Of a DNA stretch of 64,000 bases, positions 15,662 through 25,157 are shown one piece after another (position 1 is the first letter of the stretch; each line of letters begins with the position of its first letter). Source of the DNA: Helicobacter anseris. GTDB lineage: Bacteria; Campylobacterota; Campylobacteria; Campylobacterales; Helicobacteraceae. The stretch lies in contig NZ_NXLX01000008.1 in the NCBI RefSeq assembly GCF_003364335.1, positions 1-64,000 on the forward strand. The letters run 5' to 3'. The notes under the pieces were generated by a model, which did not search any database, was not told the origin of the DNA, and saw nothing but the letters and a program-made list of their open reading frames with translations. The translations under genes and the position numbers were made by a program.

Positions 15662-16717
15662 ATGCCTTTGCAAGTTTTAAAAAAGATTACGATAACACAA
15701 GATTTTTCCATACTAGAAACACTAAAAATTTTTGGCACATATGACGGACTAAGACTCTTAATAGTAAATGATCTTAACAATAATTTTATTGGAATTATTA
15801 CTGAACCAGATATTCGAAGAGGATTACTTAGTGGCTTAAAACTCGATGATAATATTTCTTCCATTATCAATAAAAATCCCATTATTGCAAATATTAAAGA
15901 CTCTAAAGAATATCTACTTTCACTTGCAAGCCAGCACAATATTCACGAAATACCTCTTATGGATAATAACGGCAAAATTACTCAAATTATCTCCATTTCT
16001 TCATTATTAAAAACAAAACATTACCAAAATAATATTGTTATTATGGCAGGAGGATTAGGTACAAGACTTAAACCTCTCACAGACACACTTCCCAAGCCTA
16101 TGTTAAAAGTGGGAAGCAAACCCATCTTACAAATCATCCTTGAACGGTTCAAGCAACAAGGTTTTAGAAATATCACTCTTTGTGTAAATTATAAATCTCA
16201 TATTATTGAAGAATATTTTGAAGATGGTTCAAAGTTTGGCTTAAATATCAATTATGTTAAAGAAGAAAAAAGAATGGGGACAGCAGGAGCCTTAAGCCTT
16301 ATAAAAAATATAGGGGAACATCCTTTTTTTGTAATGAATGGAGACATATTAACAGAAATTGATTTTTCAAAGATGCTAGAGTATCACCAAGATCAAAAAT
16401 CTGATATTACAATGGGAATCAGAGAGTTTCACTATCAAGTCCCTTATGGCGTTGTTCAAACAGACAAGAAGGGTGGTATTGTTTCCATTACAGAAAAACC
16501 TAACTTGAATTTTAATGTAAGTGCTGGTATTTATCTTTTAAATCCATCAGTAATACATCTAATACCACAAGATACTTTTTTTGATATGCCAAATCTTTTT
16601 AACAAGATTTTATGTGAAAAAAGATATAATACCTCAACATATTTGGTCACGGACTATTGGATTGATATAGGAAGACATGAAGAATATAATAAAGCAAACA
16701 GTGATATAGAGGAGTAG
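15662..16717 (+). CDS. ptmE: CBS-domain nucleotidyltransferase (PtmE-like)
   Basis: A pair of CBS motifs occupies residues 1 to about 115 (GIITEPDIRRGLL). A sugar-nucleotide transferase domain follows: MAGGLGTRLKPLTDTLPKPM, then FFVMNGDIL and EKPNLNFNVSAGIY. The CBS plus NTP-transferase layout and length (351) match PtmE, which in C. jejuni makes GDP-glucosamine from GlcN-1-phosphate for the GDP-linked legionaminic pathway. The adjacent ptmB- and ptmA-like genes support this. It begins its own transcription unit, judging by the promoter and hairpin upstream. Confidence 0.86.
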   Translation: MPLQVLKKITITQDFSILETLKIFGTYDGLRLLIVNDLNNNFIGIITEPDIRRGLLSGLKLDDNISSIINKNPIIANIKDSKEYLLSLASQHNIHEIPLMDNNGKITQIISISSLLKTKHYQNNIVIMAGGLGTRLKPLTDTLPKPMLKVGSKPILQIILERFKQQGFRNITLCVNYKSHIIEEYFEDGSKFGLNINYVKEEKRMGTAGALSLIKNIGEHPFFVMNGDILTEIDFSKMLEYHQDQKSDITMGIREFHYQVPYGVVQTDKKGGIVSITEKPNLNFNVSAGIYLLNPSVIHLIPQDTFFDMPNLFNKILCEKRYNTSTYLVTDYWIDIGRHEEYNKANSDIEE

Positions 16718-16719
16718 GA

Positions 16720-17439
16720 TTGTATCAAAATAAAACTTTTTTAGCCATTATACCTGCAAGAAGTGGAAGCAAGGGATTGCCGAACAAGAATATTAAAAAT
16801 CTATGTGGAAAGCCACTTATGGCTTGGTCAATAGAAGCAGGTTTGCAATCAAAATATATTGATGAGGTAGTTGTAAGTACAGACTCTGAAGAATATGCAA
16901 AAATTGCGAGAGAACATGGGGCGCAAGTCCCATTTTTACGTCCTATGGAATTAAGTTTAGACACTAGCACCACCTTTGATAGCATTAAACACACCATCGA
17001 TTTTTATAAAAACCAATTAAACAAAACCTTTGACTATATTGTTTTACTTGAACCAACAAGCCCATTAAGAGAGGTAAAGGATATTGATCAAGCAATTGAA
17101 ATACTATTTTTAAATCAAAATACTGAAGCAATCGTTGGTATCTGCAAAACAGAATCACAAAATCCTGCTTTCTTAATCAATCTAACGCATACAAATACCA
17201 TAGAGGGATATACTAATAAAAATTTTAAACCAATACGAAGACAAGAAATTGAAGATGTGTATTTTTTTGAGGGTACAATATATATCAGCAAAACAGAAAT
17301 ACTTCTTCAAAAACAAAATTTTTATCATCATAAAACCATGGGGTATATAGTTCCAAAATGGAAGAGTCTAGAAGTTGACGATGAAGATGATTTTCTCATG
17401 ATTGAGACAATGATGAAAAAGCATATTCTAAAAAACTAA
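16720..17439 (+). CDS. ptmB: CMP-nonulosonate cytidylyltransferase (PtmB/LegF-like)
   Basis: A 239-residue NeuA-family enzyme: IIPARSGSKGLPNKNIK (nucleotide loop), VVSTDSEEYA, LEPTSPLR and the metal-binding LEVDDEDDF at the end. It activates the nonulosonic acid as the CMP-sugar used by glycosyltransferases. A TTG start follows AGGAGTAGGA; no closer ATG exists. It sits two bases after ptmE and ahead of ptmA-type genes, as in the C. jejuni ptm cluster, where the homologue LegF makes CMP-legionaminic acid. Confidence 0.88.
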   Translation: MYQNKTFLAIIPARSGSKGLPNKNIKNLCGKPLMAWSIEAGLQSKYIDEVVVSTDSEEYAKIAREHGAQVPFLRPMELSLDTSTTFDSIKHTIDFYKNQLNKTFDYIVLLEPTSPLREVKDIDQAIEILFLNQNTEAIVGICKTESQNPAFLINLTHTNTIEGYTNKNFKPIRRQEIEDVYFFEGTIYISKTEILLQKQNFYHHKTMGYIVPKWKSLEVDDEDDFLMIETMMKKHILKN

Positions 17440-17448
17440 GGAGAATAA

Positions 17449-18741
17449 ATGACATATCAAGACAGACTACTAAAAGCCATTCCTGGTGGTGCACATACAT
17501 ATTCTAGAGGATATGATCAATATCCAGATAATGCCCCTCAAATTCTCAAAAGAGGTGAAGGTGCATATGTATATGATCCTGATGAAAACGAATATCTAGA
17601 TTATGGAATGGCTCTTCGTGCCGTGTGTTTAGGGTATTCTAATAAGGAGGTAAATCAAGCAGCTATACAGCAGATTGAATATGGAGATAATCTCACACGC
17701 CCATCGCTTATCGAATTAGAAGCCGCAGAAACTTTAATCAAAGCAATAGATTCTGTTGATATGGTTAAATTTACAAAAAATGGCTCCACTGCTACTAGTG
17801 CTGCTGTGAAACTATCTAGAGCCTACACAGGTAGAACACTGGTAGCAAGATGTTTAGAACATCCATTCTTTAGCTATGATGACTGGTTTATTGGAAGTAC
17901 TGTAGTCACTAGAGGTGTTCCTCAAAATATCCAAAACGATACTCTAACTTTTAACTATAACAACATCCAATCCTTAGAAGAGCTATTTGAAAAATACCCC
18001 AATCAAATCGCCTGTGTTATTTTAGAACCAGCGAATTTTGAACATCCGAAAGATAATTTTTTGCACAATGTTAGGGATCTATGTACTAAAAATGGTGCAA
18101 TAATGATACTTGATGAAATGATCACTGGTTTTAGATGGCATATTAAGGGGGCTCAACATTATTATGGCATTACTCCTGATCTTTGTACTTTTGGAAAAGC
18201 AATGGCAAATGGATTTTCCGTAGCAGCAGTTGCAGGAAAAAGAGAAATTATGGAATTAGGTAGCATAGAGTTTGAGGGAAGGGAAAGAGTTTTCTTGCTT
18301 TCAACAACGCATGGAGCAGAAATGGGACCCCTTGGTGCTTTTGTAAAAACATATGAAATTCTAAAGCGCGAAAATGTAGTAGATTATTGCTGGGAATATG
18401 GAAAAAAACTTAAAAATTCTATCAATCAAATATCAAAAGATTTAGGGCTAGAAAAAAACTTTATTATAGATGGTATAGATTGCCAACCCTTCTTCCTTAC
18501 TTTTGATTCTCAAGGTAAAAGTAGCATGGAATTCAGAACCCTCTTTTTACAAGAAATGCTTAGGCATAAGGTTTTATTTCCTTGTATTTGCATGTCATAT
18601 GCACATCAAGAAAAAGAATTTCAAAGAACACTTGATGCTACAGCAAAAAGTTTGGAAATTTACAAAAAAGCTCTAAATCGGGGTATAAATCAGTATTTAC
18701 ATGGAAATATTGTCAAACCTGTTTTTAGAAAATATAATTAA
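17449..18741 (+). CDS. Class III (glutamate-1-semialdehyde aminomutase-like) aminotransferase
   Basis: A 430-residue PLP fold-type I enzyme with AIPGGAHTYSRG at the N-terminus and ILDEMITGFRW at the Asp that binds the pyridine nitrogen. The Schiff-base lysine is K250 in TFGKAMANGFS. It resembles HemL, but the substrate parts differ and it lies in a sugar locus, so a role in aminating a nonulosonate or its side chain is likelier than heme synthesis. A good AAGGAG precedes the ATG. Confidence 0.8.
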   Translation: MTYQDRLLKAIPGGAHTYSRGYDQYPDNAPQILKRGEGAYVYDPDENEYLDYGMALRAVCLGYSNKEVNQAAIQQIEYGDNLTRPSLIELEAAETLIKAIDSVDMVKFTKNGSTATSAAVKLSRAYTGRTLVARCLEHPFFSYDDWFIGSTVVTRGVPQNIQNDTLTFNYNNIQSLEELFEKYPNQIACVILEPANFEHPKDNFLHNVRDLCTKNGAIMILDEMITGFRWHIKGAQHYYGITPDLCTFGKAMANGFSVAAVAGKREIMELGSIEFEGRERVFLLSTTHGAEMGPLGAFVKTYEILKRENVVDYCWEYGKKLKNSINQISKDLGLEKNFIIDGIDCQPFFLTFDSQGKSSMEFRTLFLQEMLRHKVLFPCICMSYAHQEKEFQRTLDATAKSLEIYKKALNRGINQYLHGNIVKPVFRKYN

Positions 18742-18749
18742 GGAATTTC

Positions 18750-19436
18750 ATGGAACTTGACATTTTTATCGAGGGTGAAACCATTGATCTAAGAATTCCT
18801 ACATTGGAGTTTGCAGAAAAATCAGATTGGTATAAATGGTTTAATAATCCTCATACCACTCGATATCTAGAACATGGAATACTTCCTAACACAAGAGAGA
18901 AACAGGTAAATTTTTTCTTACAAGAACGAAATAGACGACTTCTCCTAATCATAACAAACAAACAAGGAATGGCAATTGGTACAACAACTATAACAAATAT
19001 TGATTATAAGAACTCTTCTGCGGGATTAGCAATTGTAACATCCAATATTTTTAGAACAAATCCTTTAGAACCCCTTGAGGCTATTGCAAGAATTACAGAA
19101 CATACATTTGTTAACATAGGTGTTAAAAGAATTATTGCTAATCAGCATATTGGGCTTATTCCTTGGAGTCATAGAATGTCTCTATTAGGATATAAATTGG
19201 AAGGTATTAGAAAAAATGCCTTTATTAAAGGAAATGAAATTGCTGATATTCTCGAAATTACTTGTCACTATGAAAATTATCTAAGAATTATAGAAAATCG
19301 TGGGGGTGGTCTATGGGATTCTCAAGAAAAAATGCTTCAAAGAGTAAAAGCATTACCAAAAACCCCTATCCATAAAAAACTTCAGGATTTTTTCAAGGAA
19401 AATGAAAAATATTATAATGACATTTTTTCGTTATAA
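18750..19436 (+). CDS. GNAT-family N-acetyltransferase
   Basis: A RimJ/RimL-like GNAT. It begins IDLRIPTLEFAEKSDWYKWF, has a central strand GTTTITNIDYKNSSAGLAIV, and GVKRIIANQHIGLIPWSHRM leading into the acetyl-CoA region. PseH and LegH enzymes that acetylate the 4-amino group of nonulosonate precursors belong to the same superfamily, so it is a candidate for that step. The C-terminal 45 residues are extra and charged. A five-G run near 19302 is too short to count as a contingency tract. Confidence 0.75.
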   Translation: MELDIFIEGETIDLRIPTLEFAEKSDWYKWFNNPHTTRYLEHGILPNTREKQVNFFLQERNRRLLLIITNKQGMAIGTTTITNIDYKNSSAGLAIVTSNIFRTNPLEPLEAIARITEHTFVNIGVKRIIANQHIGLIPWSHRMSLLGYKLEGIRKNAFIKGNEIADILEITCHYENYLRIIENRGGGLWDSQEKMLQRVKALPKTPIHKKLQDFFKENEKYYNDIFSL

Positions 19437-19437
19437 T
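19432..19437 (+). promoter_or_regulatory. Possible -10 box before the ptmA-like gene
   Basis: TATAAT at the very end of the GNAT gene, 28 bases before the GTG start of the next gene, followed by a T-rich leader with AAGGA. An internal promoter is plausible but not compelling in such AT-rich DNA. Confidence 0.3.
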
Positions 19438-19464
19438 TTTTGAAATTTTTTTTAAGGAAAAAGA

Positions 19465-20232
19465 GTGTTAAAAGACAAAGTGGTTATAGTTACTGGTGGA
19501 GCTGGTCTAATTGGAAAAAAGTTTTGTCAAGAGATTATAAGACAAAATGGTATTGCTGTGATAGCTGATATCTCTGAAGAAATGGCAGGTAATGTTATAC
19601 AAAAGATAGATTCAAAAGGTTTGAACTCGTTTTTTGTAAAATTGGATGTTACTTCAAAAGATAGTATTCAAGAGGCTATCAAAATTATTCATGAAAAATA
19701 TGGCAAAATTGATGCTCTTGTCAATAATGCCTACCCTAGAACTAAAAAATGGGGAAAAAATAACTTTTATAACTTTGATTTTGAAGATTTTTGTGAAAAT
19801 ATGAAATTGCAACTTGGTGGATATGTCCTCACAAGTCAGCAATTTGCACTTTATTTCAAAAATCAAGGATTTGGCAATATTATTTCTATATCTTCCATTA
19901 TGGGGGTTTATGCTCCAAAATTTGAAAATTATGAGGGAACAGAAATGCACAGCCCACTAGAATACTCTGTCATCAAGGCTGGTGTAAATCATATGACAAG
20001 ATGGATGGCAAAATATCTTGCTAATACAGGCATAAGGACAAATACCATAGCTCCTGGTGGTATTTTTGATAATCAACCTCAAAGCTTCCTAGAAAAATAT
20101 CGCAAATGTTGCACAAGTAAAGGAATGCTAGATTCTGAGGATATTAGCGGAACTTTGATTTATCTACTAAGTGATATGAGCAAATATGTCAATGGACAAA
20201 CTATTATTGTCGATGATGGATGGGGATTGTGA
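19465..20232 (+). CDS. ptmA: Short-chain dehydrogenase (PtmA-like)
   Basis: A classical SDR of 255 residues with TGGAGLIGKKF at the cofactor loop, VNNAYPR, the active-site Ser in SISSIMG, Y-S-V-I-K, and the C-terminal GQTIIVDDGWGL. The order ptmE-ptmB-...-ptmA and the AYPRTKKWG signature fit PtmA of the Campylobacter ptm locus, whose precise role in the legionaminic pathway is still debated. A GTG start follows AAGGA. Confidence 0.8.
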   Translation: MLKDKVVIVTGGAGLIGKKFCQEIIRQNGIAVIADISEEMAGNVIQKIDSKGLNSFFVKLDVTSKDSIQEAIKIIHEKYGKIDALVNNAYPRTKKWGKNNFYNFDFEDFCENMKLQLGGYVLTSQQFALYFKNQGFGNIISISSIMGVYAPKFENYEGTEMHSPLEYSVIKAGVNHMTRWMAKYLANTGIRTNTIAPGGIFDNQPQSFLEKYRKCCTSKGMLDSEDISGTLIYLLSDMSKYVNGQTIIVDDGWGL

Positions 20233-21629
20233 AAAAAAATATTTTCATACTCGATTGCTCTGAAAACGGTATTTTTAAGAATTTTATCAAAAATGCCCAT
20301 TTCAATGTCATTGGCTGCATTGTTTTTAACAAAAATGAGAAAGAATATTGTTTGCAACATGGAATTAAATATGTTTTTACCTCAGAAGAAATAGATTTTT
20401 TATCAGAGCTTGATTTATTTAATTTTTCTCTAATTGAAGATTACCGTCCCACGCAAAGAAAAGTTGAATTTGGTATGATGAGAAGCCTTAATAGTAATAT
20501 GCTTATTGCAAATAAATACTACAATGCACTCTGCTTATTTGAAAAAATTTTTAAAGATAATAAAATAGATTGCATTTTTACCAATTGCATACCTCATGGA
20601 TATATACCAGAAACGATTCTTTTAGATATGGGAAGAAAGTATCAAATTCCCACATATTGCATTTTTCCAGTCACCATGCAATATTCTTGTATTATTAGGT
20701 ATGACACAAAAAAGAATGTCCAAGTATCCAATCCTATAGCCAAAGAAGAAGTCACACAAGATGTTTTTAATAAAAATAAAAATTCATATCAAGTCGAAAA
20801 TATCAACCATAAACTTCCTAAAAGAATTCAAAAGATTTTTCACAATATTGGTGGTCAAATCACAATCGATATCTTATCTTGTCTCAAGCGTTTAAACCCT
20901 CGTATCCAAATGGGATTTTATCAAACACGACTCATAGAAAAAATATACTCATTATACAGACTTGGAGAGATGAAAAGATTTTATAAAAAAAACTCTGTTA
21001 TTCCTGATTATACTCAAAAATATATTTTTTATGCTATACATTTTGAACCAGAAGCCGCAACTGGTGTAATCTGTGATTTACAAAATCAATTAACCATTAT
21101 TCAGTTATTGGCAAAAAGTCTTCCTGATGGATGGTTACTCTATATCAAGGATCATCCACATCAGTATAATATCAACAACATTCTTGATCATTATTATCTA
21201 ACTAATATTCATTTTTTTAAAGATAGGGATTTTTATGAAGAAGTATTAAAAATAAAAAATGTTCGCCTTATTACACTGCAAACACAATCTGAAGATCTAT
21301 TACAACATGCACAAGCTGTTGCTACTATCAATGGTAGCATTATTCTAGAAAGTGTTACAAAAAATAAGGCTTGCATTACTTTTGATAATTATCTTATGCC
21401 CATCACTCAATCCAAACTATTTTCAAATATACATGTCTTTCAAAATCTCCAAAGATTAAAGGAATATTTTACATCAAGCAAATACCAACAAAAAATGTCT
21501 AATGAAGAGATTGACAGCGGCATTGAAAAGTTAAGATATTACTATTTCAATCACCATATTATGGGGGGGGGGGATTTAACTATAATGGAAACCATAATCA
21601 AAGATCTTAAAAATGAAAGCAATGCATAA
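20229..21629 (+). CDS. Putative GT-B-fold transferase with HP motif, first paralogue
   Basis: About 466 residues from a GTG overlapping the ptmA stop; ATG 20220 is also possible. No family name can be given with certainty. Visible blocks are FYAIHFEPEAATGV, LPDGWLLYIKDHPHQ and ATINGSIILES. A lysine-acidic-HPH motif followed by a Ser/Thr-rich loop resembles the HP and S motifs of CMP-sugar transferases and the KpsC/KpsS class. Its place straight after the CMP-nonulosonate genes makes it a candidate nonulosonic acid transferase. It has a paralogue immediately downstream. An 11-G tract near the end (in frame) can alter the last 20 or so residues. Confidence 0.6.
   Translation: MKKNIFILDCSENGIFKNFIKNAHFNVIGCIVFNKNEKEYCLQHGIKYVFTSEEIDFLSELDLFNFSLIEDYRPTQRKVEFGMMRSLNSNMLIANKYYNALCLFEKIFKDNKIDCIFTNCIPHGYIPETILLDMGRKYQIPTYCIFPVTMQYSCIIRYDTKKNVQVSNPIAKEEVTQDVFNKNKNSYQVENINHKLPKRIQKIFHNIGGQITIDILSCLKRLNPRIQMGFYQTRLIEKIYSLYRLGEMKRFYKKNSVIPDYTQKYIFYAIHFEPEAATGVICDLQNQLTIIQLLAKSLPDGWLLYIKDHPHQYNINNILDHYYLTNIHFFKDRDFYEEVLKIKNVRLITLQTQSEDLLQHAQAVATINGSIILESVTKNKACITFDNYLMPITQSKLFSNIHVFQNLQRLKEYFTSSKYQQKMSNEEIDSGIEKLRYYYFNHHIMGGGDLTIMETIIKDLKNESNA
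21563..21573 (+). repeat. Poly-G contingency tract (G11) near the end of the HP-motif transferase
   Basis: Eleven G, in frame as assembled (IMGGGDLTIMETI). The other phases end 1 to about 13 codons later with different tails, so slippage changes the C-terminus and the distance to the downstream start rather than removing the domain. Confidence 0.92.
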
Positions 21630-23022
21630 AAACATCATCCTTTTGGATAGAGATGGAAAATCTCTTGAATATATTCTTAAAAACAGAAATGATCAAATCA
21701 TAGTTTTAGTATGCGAGCAAAAAGAAAATATCAAACTCCTTATTGAAAAATATTCAGATAGAATACAGCATATTATTGATTATGAAAAGCTTTTAGATAT
21801 TCAAAATGTTGAAAACATCGATTATGAAATCATACAAAAAATGAAATTTGCTCAAATAGATGTAGAAACCATGCTTCATCGTATTATGTTAAATAATCCT
21901 TTAGCAAAAGACATCTACCATCAACATTTGTCTTTTTTTATAGAAATTTTTAAGAAAAATAAGATTGATTTACTAATTTCATCCGAACCAAATCTCACCT
22001 CTCCCAATCACCATATCCCATTCTCTCTATGTACATTCTTAGGAATTCCATGCTATTCTATTGGCAATTACCACTATACAGCCACTGCTTTAGCAAATCA
22101 TAACTATCCAGAAAAAAGACTTCACATACCCTATATACAAGGCACAGCATGCACAAATGCACAAGATATTATTTTTTATAATCTAAAAACATCAAATAAA
22201 ACCAAGAAAAAAACTCTAAAAAGAATAATTAAAGATATGTGTCTCAAAATAGGAGGAGAAATGCTTACTCAATTTTTGGTATGCATTTCAAGATTTAGCT
22301 TTTTACAAAATAGGCTAGGTATTCCTTATTCTTACTGGGATAAATTTTATTATTTTTTAAAATACAAACAACTTAAAAAATTTTATGACAAACACTCAAT
22401 ACAACCAGATCTACAGGAAAAATACATCTACTATAGTATTCATTTTGAACCAGAAGCTGCAATCATTGGAAAGACAATTTTAGAAAGTCAGATTACTATC
22501 GTAAAAATGTTATCAAGAGCACTCCCAAAGGGCTGGAAACTCTATGTCAAGGAACACCCTCATCAATTCATGCTAAATAATGAAATAATGCATTATTTCA
22601 TCAATAATTTAGATTTTTTTAAAAATATTAGCTTTTACAAGGAGATTATGAAACTAGAAAATGTTACCTTAGTATCTCTTAAAGTTTCATCAAAAGAACT
22701 CCTCCAAAATGCTGAAGCTATAGCTACTTTTGGAGGAACCATTAGCCTAGAATCTGCTTGTTATAATATTCCTGCAATCTTATTTAATCCGCTTGTAAGT
22801 GTTTATGGGGTTCTTGATAATACACTTCATGTAACTTCCTATGACCAACTTCAAGAAGCAATAAAAAAAATAAGTGTCAATTTCCTAAAAGATAAAAAGG
22901 TTGATATTTCAAAAATAAATCAATATCTTGCTAACCCCAATGATAAAAATTTCTATTCAAATCTCCTTGCTACAATTGAAGAACATGCAAAAACTATCCA
23001 GCCAACAGGCGAAAAACTCTAG
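21613..23022 (+). CDS. Putative GT-B-fold transferase with HP motif, second paralogue
   Basis: The same length (about 469) and motifs as the preceding protein: YYSIHFEPEAAIIG, LPKGWKLYVKEHPHQ and ATFGGTISLES. The N-terminal third is diverged, as expected if the acceptor differs. ATG 21613 or ATG 21622 may be used; both overlap the end of the previous gene. This copy has no poly-G tract. Function is inferred only from the motif resemblance and from sitting beside the CMP-nonulosonate synthesis genes. Confidence 0.6.
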   Translation: MKAMHKNIILLDRDGKSLEYILKNRNDQIIVLVCEQKENIKLLIEKYSDRIQHIIDYEKLLDIQNVENIDYEIIQKMKFAQIDVETMLHRIMLNNPLAKDIYHQHLSFFIEIFKKNKIDLLISSEPNLTSPNHHIPFSLCTFLGIPCYSIGNYHYTATALANHNYPEKRLHIPYIQGTACTNAQDIIFYNLKTSNKTKKKTLKRIIKDMCLKIGGEMLTQFLVCISRFSFLQNRLGIPYSYWDKFYYFLKYKQLKKFYDKHSIQPDLQEKYIYYSIHFEPEAAIIGKTILESQITIVKMLSRALPKGWKLYVKEHPHQFMLNNEIMHYFINNLDFFKNISFYKEIMKLENVTLVSLKVSSKELLQNAEAIATFGGTISLESACYNIPAILFNPLVSVYGVLDNTLHVTSYDQLQEAIKKISVNFLKDKKVDISKINQYLANPNDKNFYSNLLATIEEHAKTIQPTGEKL

Positions 23023-23928
23023 ATGAATTCTTTAGCTCCAATTATTTTATTTGTCTATAATCGCCCCTCTCATACACAACAAACCATCGAGGCATTGCTC
23101 AAAAATCCCCTAGCTAAAGAAAGTGAGTTTTTTATCTATTCTGATGCACCCAAAAGTCAAGAAGCTCAAGAAAAAGTCCAAGGGGTTAGAGAATATATCC
23201 GTAGCATTACTGGATTTAAAAATATCACAATCATCGAGCGTGAGAGAAATTTTGGATTAGCAGACAATATCATTGATGGAGTAACCACAATTATCAACCA
23301 ATACAATAAGGTCATCGTGTTAGAAGATGATATCGTAGTCTCTCCTGTCTTTCTAAACTACATGAATGATGCACTCAATAAATATGAAAGCGAAAAAAAA
23401 GTATGGAATATTTCTGCATGGAATTATCCATTAGATCCAAATCCCATAAAAGACGATACTTTTTTTTGGAGAATTCCACATTGCTGGGGATGGGCAACCT
23501 GGAAGGATCGTTGGCAATACTTCAAAAGAGATATTGCATGGGTTGAAAATAATTTTTCTAAAGATGATATTTATGAAATCAGCTTGCATCATACTTCAGA
23601 TTATTGGGAACATTTTCTTTTTAATAAAAAACAAAAGAAAAAAACTTGGGCTATTTTTTGGTATCTGATAGCTTATAAACACCAAGCATTGACGCTAATG
23701 CCAAAAATTTCTTTTATCAAACAAATCGGTTTTGATTCTAGTGGAACAAACTGTTCTTCAGATGACCCCTTGCAAAGTGATGTAGTATCAAATATCCTAC
23801 CATCAAATTATCCTTCTGAAATTATTGAGAGTATGGAAGCCCTTCATGGTATTATGGACTTTCATAAAAAACATCGCAGAAATATCTTTCAAAAAATAAC
23901 CTCACGGCTCAAAAGGTTCTTTTCTTGA
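23023..23928 (+). CDS. GT2/GT-A-type glycosyltransferase
   Basis: A 301-residue protein opening with APIILFVYNRPSHTQQTIEAL. It has VIVLEDDIVVSP, a DxD-type metal site in the GT-A fold, and HCWGWATWKDRW, a tryptophan-rich block seen in bacterial sugar transferases of this kind. The start ATG is directly adjacent to the previous stop. It likely adds one sugar to the surface glycan; donor and linkage are unknown. Confidence 0.75.
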   Translation: MNSLAPIILFVYNRPSHTQQTIEALLKNPLAKESEFFIYSDAPKSQEAQEKVQGVREYIRSITGFKNITIIERERNFGLADNIIDGVTTIINQYNKVIVLEDDIVVSPVFLNYMNDALNKYESEKKVWNISAWNYPLDPNPIKDDTFFWRIPHCWGWATWKDRWQYFKRDIAWVENNFSKDDIYEISLHHTSDYWEHFLFNKKQKKKTWAIFWYLIAYKHQALTLMPKISFIKQIGFDSSGTNCSSDDPLQSDVVSNILPSNYPSEIIESMEALHGIMDFHKKHRRNIFQKITSRLKRFFS

Positions 23929-25157
23929 AAATCTTACATCTTGTAAGTCAAGATAATGGTGGTGCTGGTAGGGCTGCTATCAGATTACATCTAGCATTAT
24001 TAAAACAAGGTATTGATTCTCAAGTAATGGTTCAAAACAAAACCCAAGACCTCCCCACAATTCATAGCCTAACACAAACAAAAACACAAAAGTTTTTTAT
24101 TCCTTTTAAAAAAGCCTTAGATCAGCTTCCATCAATGCTGTATAAAAATAGACATAATGATATTTTTTCATCAACCTTCTTTCCAAGCAATAAAAATCTT
24201 TTAAGAAAAATCAATGAGATTAACCCTGATATTATCCATTTACACTGGATAAATTCTGGCTTTATCTATCCAAGCGACTTAACACATTTTAATAGACCGA
24301 TCATTTGGAGTCTTCATGATGCAAATCCTTATACTGGAGGATGTCATGTTGTTTATAATAATTGTGATAAATTTAAAACCCTATGCTACTCTTGCCCTTT
24401 TCTTGCGTCAAACTTTAAATATGATATTAGTTTTTTAAATTTCAAAAAGAAGCAAAAAGCTTACAATGCTTTAAAGCTCACTGTGAATGGACTTTCTTCT
24501 TGGATTGCCTCTGAAGCAAAAGCCTCGGCACTCTTTAAAAACAAAAACATTATCAATATTCCAAATCCCATCGACACAGATATTTTTCGACCTATAAAAA
24601 AAGATATTGCTAGAAAAATTCTAAACCTAAATTGTAAAGACAAAATATTGATAGGTTTTGGAGCAATTTCTGGAACACAAATAAAACGCAAAGGCTATTT
24701 ACAATTAAAAGAAGCCTTAGAAATGCTTCCAAACAAACATCTTTATACACTTATAGTTTTTGGCTCAAGTGATGGGGAAAAAATTGCTGGTATTGATACA
24801 ATATTTATGGGGCATTTATATGACGATACTACACTTACCCTACTCTATAATTCTCTTGATATTTTCATCACACCAAGTCTTGCAGAAAACCTGAGCAATA
24901 CTATCATGGAATCCCTCTCATGTGGGGTACCTGTGGTTGCATTTGATATAGGAGGGAATGTAGATATGATTATCCATAAAACAAATGGTTATCTTGCAAG
25001 AGATGTATCAGATTTATCCTATGGTATATGCTGGGCACTAAAAAATCTACCTTATTTATCCCAAAATGCAAGAGAAATGGTTATAGAAAGATTTAGCTAT
25101 AATGTAGTTGCCAAAAGATACATCGCACAATACCAATATATTTTGGAGAATCTATGA
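23925..25157 (+). CDS. GT4-family glycosyltransferase
   Basis: A 410-residue GT-B retaining-type transferase. The N-terminal ILHLVSQDNGGAGRAAIRLH contains the glycine-rich acceptor loop. IIHLHWIN and WSLHDANPYTGGCH follow, and the C-terminal donor site is TPSLAENLSNTIMESLSCGVP (E-x7-E). A TTG start overlaps the previous stop (TTGA). Four cysteines in the middle (CDKFKTLCYSC) are unusual and could bind metal. The sugar is unknown. Confidence 0.83.
   Translation: MKILHLVSQDNGGAGRAAIRLHLALLKQGIDSQVMVQNKTQDLPTIHSLTQTKTQKFFIPFKKALDQLPSMLYKNRHNDIFSSTFFPSNKNLLRKINEINPDIIHLHWINSGFIYPSDLTHFNRPIIWSLHDANPYTGGCHVVYNNCDKFKTLCYSCPFLASNFKYDISFLNFKKKQKAYNALKLTVNGLSSWIASEAKASALFKNKNIINIPNPIDTDIFRPIKKDIARKILNLNCKDKILIGFGAISGTQIKRKGYLQLKEALEMLPNKHLYTLIVFGSSDGEKIAGIDTIFMGHLYDDTTLTLLYNSLDIFITPSLAENLSNTIMESLSCGVPVVAFDIGGNVDMIIHKTNGYLARDVSDLSYGICWALKNLPYLSQNAREMVIERFSYNVVAKRYIAQYQYILENL

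Noticed and set aside
17449..18741. Calling the class III aminotransferase HemL of heme synthesis
   Set aside because: It lies between CMP-nonulosonate and acetyltransferase genes and its substrate regions differ from HemL; a sugar-pathway role is more likely.
19300..19308. G5 run in the GNAT gene as a contingency tract
   Set aside because: Five G interrupted by T is too short for frequent slippage.
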